64,000 bases of DNA from assembly GCA_022791455.1 (NCBI GenBank), contig JAAVZC010000014.1, positions 335,119 through 399,118 on the forward strand. The letters run 5' to 3'. Position 1 is the first letter of the stretch. Each line of letters opens with the position of its first letter. This DNA is from Eggerthellaceae bacterium (GTDB lineage Bacteria; Actinomycetota; Coriobacteriia; Coriobacteriales; Eggerthellaceae). Position numbers and translations under genes: made by a program. Positions 33,196-40,082 of the stretch are shown here, piece by piece. The notes under the pieces are model-generated. The model was not told the origin of the DNA and searched no databases. It saw only the letters and a program-made list of their open reading frames with translations.

Positions 33196-34527
33196 GTGGG
33201 CGCGCCCTTCTTCATTGCGCTTGGCTCCTATGGTACGCATGTAATCATCAGAGTTTTTCCGTTCGATCCAAAGAAATTTCTGTCACCACGACTTACGACA
33301 GATTCGTTCAACAAGCTTATATCTTGGAAAAGCATTGCCGATCTGCGCGATGCCCTAGGTGAAGCCATCCCCCTTATTCCTCAGAATATCGACCATGACT
33401 CCAGCAGGATTATCTCGCTGCCTTCGTTTGTGCACGACTCTCATATGACGTCAGGCAGGATTTATGGTGAGGGCTACGACCTTGGATCGTGTCATGCCCA
33501 ACTCTTACGGGCGGAACTATATCTGGACGGACCAAAAGGATCATGGCCCTCCGAATCGACCGTAAATTACTCGATCGAAAGATTTGGCTTTGTTGAAAAC
33601 AACGGGCTCCAAACGATTGAAACGTACTTCAATGAGCATCCCGATGGGTATATCTCCATCGAGCCCCTAAACGACTACGTTTTCGCGAGAAACCTGGCAT
33701 CTATATCGTCTCGTATTCTTGCTAATCTTCAAGAAGACAGCCCATTCCGCAAAAAGCAGTGCGCAGAGTCCGAATCCCTTTTCGGATACTGCGGTTTTAA
33801 GGAAATCGAGATTAGCCAAAACGACATGGGGTATTTTGGCTCCGAGAAGCTCTATGTAATTCCCCTTTCGTTCAGCCCGATCGCCTTTCTCTCTGATCGT
33901 CATGGCGACCGCAGAGAAGATGCTGGCTGCAAGGTTCAGCCCCTCTTCGAGCTACTATTTTCTGCAGACAATGAGCCCTTCATTGCTTGCCAGTTGAAAA
34001 AAAATCCCTTTTGCAAGGATAATGCGACCGTATGGCGCGCCTTTCCCCACATGGAGGGCTCAGGGCATATTGTTGATAAACTCCCGGAATTGTTCTTCCA
34101 TTGGCGGAGGCGTTTTCTTGCTCGCAATATGTGCTACTTGGTTTTGGATGGCTCAGCATCACAGACGGCAGTAGCTCAGAAGTTTCTCAAAACAGTGTTT
34201 GCGGCCTTTCGCACCATGACGCTTCTGCACAACGTTGACGATGACCGTCCAGGCAAAGTCAAATCACTGCAATATAGCCGTCTTGGCTGGCACTATACCG
34301 AACCCTCCCTTTTTGAAAACTCCAACGGCAGAATTCTATTTCATTCCCTTGCCAGTGCGCTATTTGGAACCGCCATGTTTAGAGAAGGCCGCCGCATGAT
34401 GTCGTGCAAGGAGTGCGGTCGAGCCTATCTTGTTGAAGACAGAGCTAACCCTTCCGCATTCTGCAGCCAATCTTGCAGGAACAAACACTCCCTTGCAAGC
34501 AAGAAGCCGAAGCAGCCCTCAAAATAG
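33196..34527 (+). CDS. Unknown protein with C-terminal zinc-finger motif
   Basis: 443 residues from GTG 33196 behind AGGAGG. No recognisable N-terminal domain. The C-terminal part MMSCKECGRAYLVEDRANPSAFCSQSCRNKHSLASKKPK has C-x2-C...C-x3-C as in CGNR-type or MYM-like zinc knuckles, followed by a basic tail, so nucleic-acid binding is plausible. Transcribed toward the integrase, which starts 13 bases after its stop. The upstream 130 bases are very AT-rich. Possibly an element-specific regulator. Confidence 0.6.
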   Translation: MGAPFFIALGSYGTHVIIRVFPFDPKKFLSPRLTTDSFNKLISWKSIADLRDALGEAIPLIPQNIDHDSSRIISLPSFVHDSHMTSGRIYGEGYDLGSCHAQLLRAELYLDGPKGSWPSESTVNYSIERFGFVENNGLQTIETYFNEHPDGYISIEPLNDYVFARNLASISSRILANLQEDSPFRKKQCAESESLFGYCGFKEIEISQNDMGYFGSEKLYVIPLSFSPIAFLSDRHGDRREDAGCKVQPLFELLFSADNEPFIACQLKKNPFCKDNATVWRAFPHMEGSGHIVDKLPELFFHWRRRFLARNMCYLVLDGSASQTAVAQKFLKTVFAAFRTMTLLHNVDDDRPGKVKSLQYSRLGWHYTEPSLFENSNGRILFHSLASALFGTAMFREGRRMMSCKECGRAYLVEDRANPSAFCSQSCRNKHSLASKKPKQPSK

Positions 34528-34540
34528 AACAGGAGGACGA

Positions 34541-35887
34541 ATGCCCAAAGTTCCAAACTGCAAAGGCGGCTATTATCCCCGCAAAAACGGTTCTTTCCAA
34601 GTCAAATACCCCCTCGGCTGGAACGAGGCAAAGAAAGACTACGATGTTTTCAACAGAGATGTCGGCACTGAGGCAGAGGCCATCGTCCTCCTTAAAAGCA
34701 TTAATGATTTCATCTTTCACGGAGGGAAGGTGTCCGATATTCCCGAATTCGTTGATGGCCCCAGCAAGAAAAACAAGAAGGATAAAACCGTCAACGAGTT
34801 TGCCGAGGAATTTATCAGTCTACGAAAGCGCTCAAAGCAAGTCGCGGATCGCACCATAGATAGCGACCGCGAAGGATTCCGGCGAGTAAAACCCTATATT
34901 GGCGACATGCTTCTCAAAGACGTGACTCCTGAGATAATCGAGTCAACCTACGCCTCTATGATGAGCGACGGCGCCGACAACCTCAACGGCTACACCTACA
35001 CCGGAACCACGACAATGAAAAGCCATGCCTTTCTAAGCGCCATGTTCAAGAAGGCTCGTTATTATAACCACATCGATTCAAACCCTATGGACAGGGTCTC
35101 TGCCCCGAAAAAGGACACGAAGGAGAAGCGATCCCTGACAAAGGAACAGGCAAGAAGCCTTATCGCCGAAATAACGAGCAATGAGCTCACGGCAAAAAGC
35201 GTTGGCGTATTGCTTGGAATTGGTAGCGGTCTTCGACTCTCCGAAATGCTTGCGGTCACATGGAGGGATTACGACGGTTGCGCGGTCCTAGTTAACAAAA
35301 GCCTTCTGCGCGATAAGCAGGATTCAAAGTCTCCAAAGAACGAGGAGACACGTCTGGTGCCATGCATTCCCATCCTCATCCAAACGCTTGATAAGTGGAA
35401 AGCTCAGCAACAAAGATGGTTTGCCGAGCATGGGCTTGAATGGTCGGAGGACGTGCCGATCGTCAACAGCACCAAGGGAACCCACATCTTGCAGAAAGCG
35501 TTCAACCGTTGGTACAAGATCGAACGGGTCAGCTACCCCATACCAGATGATTTCGTATTCCATGAACTTCGTCATACCTACGTCAGCCTTCTCAGCCGAG
35601 AGTGCCACGTCGACGATCGAACAACCAGGGAGATGTCCGGCCACAAAGACGCCGAGGCTTTCGGCACTTACACCCACACGAACACGGAAAGCCAGATTCG
35701 GGCCGCCAACCAACTAGGTGCGCTGCTCTCCCCTACTGCCGAAACGGCAAGCTGCGGAAACTGCTCCTCCTGGGGGCCCTCCCCTCAGAACCCCTGCCTT
35801 GGCGCATGCTGGGCATCTGGAGCTGAATCGCTCTCCGCAACCTCGCTTGATCACGCCTGCCAAATTGGCAAGTTCTCGCATCGGTAA
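34541..35887 (+). CDS. Tyrosine recombinase (integrase)
   Basis: 448 residues from ATG 34541 (AGGAGG). An AP2-like N-terminal arm-binding part (KGGYYPRKNGSFQVKYPLGW), a SAM-like core-binding domain (TVNEFAEEFISLRKRSK...), and a catalytic domain with R in GIGSGLRLSEM, H-x-x-R in HELRHTY, H in EMSGHKD and Y in FGTYTHT. All five catalytic residues are present. A Cys-rich low-complexity tail of about 40 residues follows the domain. The gene ends 290 bp from attR in the tRNA, the normal integrase position. Confidence 0.93.
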   Translation: MPKVPNCKGGYYPRKNGSFQVKYPLGWNEAKKDYDVFNRDVGTEAEAIVLLKSINDFIFHGGKVSDIPEFVDGPSKKNKKDKTVNEFAEEFISLRKRSKQVADRTIDSDREGFRRVKPYIGDMLLKDVTPEIIESTYASMMSDGADNLNGYTYTGTTTMKSHAFLSAMFKKARYYNHIDSNPMDRVSAPKKDTKEKRSLTKEQARSLIAEITSNELTAKSVGVLLGIGSGLRLSEMLAVTWRDYDGCAVLVNKSLLRDKQDSKSPKNEETRLVPCIPILIQTLDKWKAQQQRWFAEHGLEWSEDVPIVNSTKGTHILQKAFNRWYKIERVSYPIPDDFVFHELRHTYVSLLSRECHVDDRTTREMSGHKDAEAFGTYTHTNTESQIRAANQLGALLSPTAETASCGNCSSWGPSPQNPCLGACWASGAESLSATSLDHACQIGKFSHR

Positions 35888-35929
35888 AATTCTTCGATGA
35901 CGTTAACGAGGTTTTTCTCCCCCTACCCG

Positions 35930-35958
35930 AAATAACGTCATTAGCGTCATCATCGTCA
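35930..35958. repeat. Right TGACG iterons, probable integrase arm sites
   Basis: On the minus strand TGACGATGATGACGCTAATG..., inverted with respect to 25954-25982. Lies 219 bp from attR, the same distance as on the left. Confidence 0.7.
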
Positions 35959-36176
35959 TAACCCTCTCAAAAAAAAGGCGAAGGTGCAGCGATCGGAAAT
36001 CTCCCTCGCGCCGCATCTTCGCCTCTTTCCTGGTTTTATATCGCATCGTATACAGAAATATTCTTCGCTTTTTCTTCTCTTCTTCCTCGAAAACGGGAAT
36101 ATTGGGAGAGGGAAAGGGAAAGAGATATAAGACTTGATCAGGTGATATGCAAAAGCAAGCAACGCTTTGCGCAGAA

Positions 36177-36197
36177 AATGGTGCCCGGGGTGGGATT
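36177..36197. other. attR, within the tRNA-Leu 3' end
   Basis: The 21 bp shared with attL cover the CCA end, the discriminator, the 3' acceptor strand and the start of the T arm. Confidence 0.88.
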
Positions 36198-36262
36198 CGA
36201 ACCCACACGCCTTTCGGCATCGGTTTTTGAGACCGACATGTCTGCCGTTCCATCACCCGGGC
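36179..36262 (-). tRNA. tRNA-Leu(CAA)
   Basis: 84 nt including encoded CCA. Acceptor GCCCGGG/CCCGGGC, anticodon loop CTCAAAA in the stem TCGGT/ACCGA (anticodon CAA, reads UUG), long variable arm TGCC-GAAA-GGCG, T loop GGTTCGAATCC. The element is integrated at its 3' end without damage. Confidence 0.95.
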
Positions 36263-36932
36263 ACAACGTGCAACTGCGAAGTATACCGCATTGGGCGCAA
36301 GGCGAGCGCGAGAAAGCAGGCGCGGCTGTATGCTGCTGCAGAAAACCGGTCGCAACGAAGCAGCCGCCCGCGAAAACACCACCCCACGCGGCTATCCCAC
36401 GTCCCCAGGACCAGAATGTCCGCCTCGTCCACCGGAACACACCGGCAACCGTGGACGAGGCGGGGTTTTCGGTCCTGCCACAAAACCGGGAAGCCGCCCG
36501 GGGATCAAAAAGGCCGCCTCATCCACGAAAAAGTAGGAGCAACCGTGGACGAGGCAGCCTTTTTGGTCTTGCGAGAAAGAGCCAGCACCCCGAGGACCGA
36601 AAATGCGGCCGTTCCCCACGGCACCGTGGGGCTCAAGGGGGTTTTGGATCCCGAGAAGCCCGGCAGCGGGTCGTAAGGACCGAAAACCCCCTCGTCCCCC
36701 ACAAGCTCGTGGGGGACGAGGGGGTTTTGGATCCCGGAAGAGATTCGCAGGCCGTTCGGGGATCGTAAGCCCCGTCGTCCCCCAAGAAATTCGGGACTCG
36801 CGTGGGGGACGACGGGGTTTTCGATCCTCGGGCGCCACGACCCGTGGGGCACGGCGGGGTTTTCGGTCCTCGCCCGCCCAGGTCGAATACCGGAACCTTC
36901 TGGGCACGCCTCATTTCCCCAAGGTGCGTAAA
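36263..36932. other. Repeat-filled region beside tRNA-Leu
   Basis: Contains six or so tandem hairpin units (36420-36871) and no supportable gene. The open frames on both strands are GC-rich repeat translations (EDRKPRRPPR-type). Confidence 0.7.
36420..36871. repeat. Family-C hairpin array
   Basis: About six palindromic units with GGACCGAAAACCCC...GGGGTTTTCGGTCC-type ends around a GTCCCCCAC/GTGGGGGAC core. The clearest is 36676-36735. Spacer AGGCCGTTCGGGGATCG and core are shared with 45632-45815. Confidence 0.85.
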
Positions 36933-37154
36933 ATGCTCGGCCTCCTTGATACGGTCCCGGAAGTGGGGCGCGTCTACGACCCCGACTACCCCGCCGCGCG
37001 GCCGCCCTTCGAGATGCGCGTCACGTTTGCCGGCCGATACGGAGTCTACTATGTGGTGGAAGAGGACGAAAAGAAGGTGCGCGTGCTGTTCATAGAAGAC
37101 CAGCGGCGCGATCCACTTAACCGATTTTACGGCCTCTACCCGCACGAGGCCTGA
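36933..37154 (+). pseudogene. ParE/RelE-like toxin fragment
   Basis: 73 codons. It reads LLDTVPEVGRVYDPDYPAARPPFEMRVTFAGRYGVYYVVEEDEKKVRVLFIEDQRRDPLNRF, the C-terminal two-thirds of a RelE/ParE fold. The usual N-terminal helix is missing, and a family-C hairpin array ends just upstream. There is no ribosome site before ATG 36933. Probably a toxin gene cut by repeat expansion. Confidence 0.55.
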
Positions 37155-37235
37155 TGGCGGACTATGGCAGAGCGCCCCGGGGCTGGCGCCTCGTCCATCT
37201 TGAGTCTTGCTGTCCTTATATGGCCCTTCCGATAA

Positions 37236-37261
37236 ATTGCTATTGTATGTATAATAGCAAT
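37236..37261. promoter_or_regulatory. BrnTA promoter-operator
   Basis: ATTGCTATT-N8-AATAGCAAT, a perfect inverted repeat that contains the -10 TATAAT (37250-37255) and ends at the base before the brnT ATG. Confidence 0.7.
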
Positions 37262-37570
37262 ATGTTAAACACGTTGGACATATCGTTCGAGTGGGATCCC
37301 AACAAGGCCGTGAGCAACGTCCAGAAGCACGGGGTTTCCTTCGAGGAAGCTTCTACGGTTTTCGCGGACAACTACGCACGAGTCATCGCTGATCCCGACC
37401 ATTCCGATGACGAGGAAAGGTTCATTATTTTGGGACTCAGCAGAAACGCTCGCGTGCTCACCGTGTGTCACTGCTACCGATCGTCCGACGAAGTAGTGAG
37501 GATAATCTCGGCCCGCAAGGCAACAAAACACGAGTCATCAACATATTGGAGGTTCTGCCATGAGAGCTGA
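37262..37570 (+). CDS. brnT: BrnT-family toxin
   Basis: 102 residues of the DUF497/BrnT family: FEWDPNKAVSNVQKHGVSFEEASTVFADNYARVIADPDHSDDEERFIILGLSRNARVLTVCHCYRSSDEVVRIISARKAT. A RelE-like ribonuclease fold. The ATG at 37262 directly follows the operator. The antitoxin start lies 11 bases before this gene's end. Confidence 0.92.
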   Translation: MLNTLDISFEWDPNKAVSNVQKHGVSFEEASTVFADNYARVIADPDHSDDEERFIILGLSRNARVLTVCHCYRSSDEVVRIISARKATKHESSTYWRFCHES

Positions 37571-37763
37571 ATACGACTTCACCGATTCCAAGCCAAATCC
37601 GTACGCTAAGAAGGAGCGCAAGGCGGTGACGATTCGCCTAGATTTGCAAGCAATCGATTACTTTAAGGACGAGGCTGATCGCACCGGCATTCCCTACCAG
37701 AGCCTGATCAATCTCTACCTGTTGCAGTGCGCAAAGGAGCAAAAACATCTCGCATTCGCGTAA
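37560..37763 (+). CDS. brnA: BrnA-family antitoxin
   Basis: 67 residues: a flexible N-terminus and a ribbon-helix-helix (KAVTIRLDLQAIDYFKDEADRTGIPYQSLINLYLLQCAKEQ), the usual BrnA layout. It represses the operon with BrnT and neutralises it. Confidence 0.88.
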   Translation: MRAEYDFTDSKPNPYAKKERKAVTIRLDLQAIDYFKDEADRTGIPYQSLINLYLLQCAKEQKHLAFA

Positions 37764-37828
37764 AGCGTCGCGGTGTCTACCTTTATTGGGCTTTGACCAA
37801 GTAGGCTGTGATAAGATTCCATGCGATG

Positions 37829-37872
37829 AAGCGTCCGAACGGTGCGTATTGTACCTACCTCGGACGCTTTTT
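37829..37872 (+). terminator. Terminator after brnTA
   Basis: AAGCGTCCGA ... TCGGACGCTTTTT with a 21-nt loop. Confidence 0.75.
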
Positions 37873-38005
37873 CTTTCACATCTCGCACGTTGCATCATGA
37901 GAAACCGAGCGCCCCGGGGCTGGTGCCTCGGGGCGCTGTTACAGGGAGACGGGTAAATGTCGGGTTAGTGCGGTTGCTCTTGGTCTTTCGGTTCCGCCCC
38001 CCGTT

Positions 38006-38048
38006 GTCATCCTGAGCGGAGGCGAAGCCGGAGTCGAAGGATCTTCGC
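38006..38048. repeat. Family-A repeat, left half only
   Basis: GTCATCCTGAGCGGAGGCG ... GGAGTCGAAGGATCTTC, immediately downstream of the NrfD gene. Confidence 0.75.
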
Positions 38049-38058
38049 GGCCCGGAGG

Positions 38059-39282
38059 CTACTCCTGGTCTTGAGGCTTCAGGGGCAGGAGCTTGAGGCC
38101 CAGGAAGAAGATCAGGAAGCCGAGGGCGACCACTCCCAGCGTGACGCCGAACTCCAGCGGCGTCGGCCAGTAGACCATGCCGCTGTAGGCCTGGGCCATG
38201 TTGCCCTCCCAGTTGGTCACCGTGAACGGGGTGAGCACGGCGGGCATATCGATGTTGGGGATCTGGAAGCCGCCGACGAGCAACTGGGCACGCTTGCAGA
38301 AGATGGCGGCGATGGCGGCGAGGGCGGCGACCACCATGAGCGGCGTGGTGCGCAGCTGCGGCACGACGCAGAGGACGATGGCCACGACGGAGAGCACGAC
38401 CTCGCCCCAGAAGAAGGGCGCGAGCGGGCCGGAGACCAGCATGTCCACCACGGCCAGGCCGGAGCCTGCCGGGAACGCCTCGGTCAGCAGGTCGCAGCCG
38501 AAGAAGTAGAGGTCCACCAGCAGGAACACGGCCAGGAGCTTCGCGAGCTTCACGAGGTACGCCTGGTCGAGCTTCAGGTAGCCGGCGGCGCGCAGGGCGA
38601 TGACGGCGGCCATCACGAGGCCGGTGCCGCACACGAGCGCCGAGCTCACAAACCAGGGGGCGAGCAGCGCGGTGTGCCACATCTCGTGGGACTGCTGCAG
38701 GCCGAAGATCCAGGCGGTCACGGAGTGCACGAGCACGGCGCACACGAGCGCGACCACGGAGATCACGCGCAGGGCCACGGCCGAGACCTTGCCCTTCTCA
38801 TGCTGGACCTGGGCCCACAGGTACACGCAGCTGAGCACCAGGTACACCATCAGCACGATGATGTCCCACATCAAGGGAGAGCCCAGGTTCGAGTACGCGA
38901 ACAGCTCCCACACGCGGGCCGGCTGGCCGAGGTCCACCACCACCATGCCGATGGCGGCCACCGTCGCCGCGATGGAGGTCATGACGGCCACCTTGGAGAT
39001 GCCGCCGAAGCCCTTGATGCCGAAGGCCTTGGGCACGGAGCTGATGATCAGGCCGCCGGCGGACAGGCCGACGAAGAACATGAACATGGTGATGTACAGG
39101 CCCCACGAGTCGAGGTTGCGCATGGCCGTCTGCACCATGCCCCCCGAGAGCTGCATGGCCCACAGCACGATGCCGATCACGGCCACCACGGCAGACACGC
39201 CGATCGCGATGTTCAGCCCCGCGCCGCTCCTCTTGGCGGCAGGAGCCTTGACGGCGCCAGCCGTCGCAGTTGTATCAGTCAT
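38059..39282 (-). CDS. NrfD/PsrC-type membrane subunit
   Basis: 407 residues with about nine hydrophobic segments. NrfD-family hallmarks are GLYITMFMFFVGLSAGGLIIS, VDLGQPARVWELF and NLGSPLMWD. It oxidises menaquinol and passes electrons to the 4Fe-4S subunit encoded upstream. Together with the next two genes it forms a classic catalytic / Fe-S / membrane anchor complex. A family-A repeat lies between it and the Fe-S gene. Confidence 0.9.
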   Translation of the reverse strand: MTDTTATAGAVKAPAAKRSGAGLNIAIGVSAVVAVIGIVLWAMQLSGGMVQTAMRNLDSWGLYITMFMFFVGLSAGGLIISSVPKAFGIKGFGGISKVAVMTSIAATVAAIGMVVVDLGQPARVWELFAYSNLGSPLMWDIIVLMVYLVLSCVYLWAQVQHEKGKVSAVALRVISVVALVCAVLVHSVTAWIFGLQQSHEMWHTALLAPWFVSSALVCGTGLVMAAVIALRAAGYLKLDQAYLVKLAKLLAVFLLVDLYFFGCDLLTEAFPAGSGLAVVDMLVSGPLAPFFWGEVVLSVVAIVLCVVPQLRTTPLMVVAALAAIAAIFCKRAQLLVGGFQIPNIDMPAVLTPFTVTNWEGNMAQAYSGMVYWPTPLEFGVTLGVVALGFLIFFLGLKLLPLKPQDQE

Positions 39283-39320
39283 AAGAATTCTCCTTAATTG
39301 TCGAGAGGAGGTTTCCCTCC

Positions 39321-39446
39321 GTCATCTCGAGCGCAGGCCCGCAGGGCCGGAGTCGAGAGATCTTCCCAAAGCCCGACGGCGCCATCTGCGAATGCCGCCC
39401 CCGGCCCGCGAAGATCTCTCCACTCGCTTCGCTCGGTCGAGATGAC
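39321..39446. repeat. Family-A palindromic repeat within the operon
   Basis: GTCATCTCGAGCGCAGG ... GCTCGGTCGAGATGAC, in the 178-bp gap between the Fe-S and NrfD genes. As RNA it would form a strong hairpin and could lower expression of the NrfD gene. Confidence 0.85.
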
Positions 39447-39460
39447 GAACAGGCAGGGAG

Positions 39461-40081
39461 TTACACCAGGTAGTACACCGAGGGTTTCGTGCCCATCTCG
39501 GGAAGCAGCGTCGTAGCCTCGCGTCCCTTCAGCGCCTTAGACACGTCCGACTCCGGATCATCCAAGTCGCCCCAGAAGCGAGCTCGTCCCGGGCAAAGCT
39601 CCATACAAGCTGGTGTTTTTCCCTGCGAAGAGCGCTGATAGCAGAATGTGCACTTCTCAACTACATGCTTCTGATGGCTCGGGACATCGGGATCGCCGGT
39701 TGCGAAATCGAGATAGTGTTTCGGTTCCTCCCAGTTGAAGGATCGCACTCCGGTGTAAGGGCAAGCAGACATGCACATACGGCACCCGATGCACTTGTCG
39801 TAATCTTGGCGCACTACGCCGGTTTCCGGATCCTTATAAGTGGCCCCAACGGGACACACCTTTACGCAGGCAGGGTTCTCGCAGTGCTGGCAGCTAATTG
39901 GGGCATACGAGAGATAGTTGTTAGGATAAGTCCCTCCTGCGGTGTCCATTTCGGATCCACCTACAGTCATAACCCGTGTCCACCATACTGAGTCGGGCAG
40001 GTTGTTGCTTTGCTTGCATGCCAGCGAGCAGGCTTGACATCCGATACAGCGCTTCAGATCTATTACCATTCCCAGATGCAT
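39461..40081 (-). CDS. 4Fe-4S electron-transfer subunit, DmsB-like
   Basis: 206 residues from MHLGMVIDLKRCIGC (GAGGAGG site). Four cysteine clusters: CIGCQACSLAC, CQHCENPACVKVCP, CIGCRMCMSACP and CTFCYQRSSQGKTPACMELCP. It links the NrfD anchor to the molybdoenzyme. Starts 1 base after the catalytic gene's stop codon. Confidence 0.9.
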   Translation of the reverse strand: MHLGMVIDLKRCIGCQACSLACKQSNNLPDSVWWTRVMTVGGSEMDTAGGTYPNNYLSYAPISCQHCENPACVKVCPVGATYKDPETGVVRQDYDKCIGCRMCMSACPYTGVRSFNWEEPKHYLDFATGDPDVPSHQKHVVEKCTFCYQRSSQGKTPACMELCPGRARFWGDLDDPESDVSKALKGREATTLLPEMGTKPSVYYLV

Positions 40082-40082
40082 G

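Larger units (their letters stand above)
25740..36197. mobile_element. 10.4-kb integrative element in tRNA-Leu(CAA)
   Basis: Bounded by an exact 21-bp direct repeat at 25740-25760 and 36177-36197 (core GGTGCCCGGGGTGGGATT), which is the 3' end of the tRNA including CCA. The tRNA stays intact on the right side. The integrase lies next to it, pointing toward the tRNA. Contents: XRE regulator, Ser-rich membrane protein, small Cys proteins, toxin-antitoxin pair, eight RNA units with a nuclease-like gene, MobC-like protein, RepA-like ATPase, excisionase-like protein, unknown zinc protein and integrase. Base composition is visibly lower in GC than the flanks. No relaxase and no conjugation genes are present, so it would need help to transfer. 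Confidence 0.85.

Noticed and set aside
36603-36932. N-terminal part of a 183-residue protein
   Set aside because: Translation of hairpin repeats (Arg/Pro-rich); it has no toxin-like sequence before 36933.
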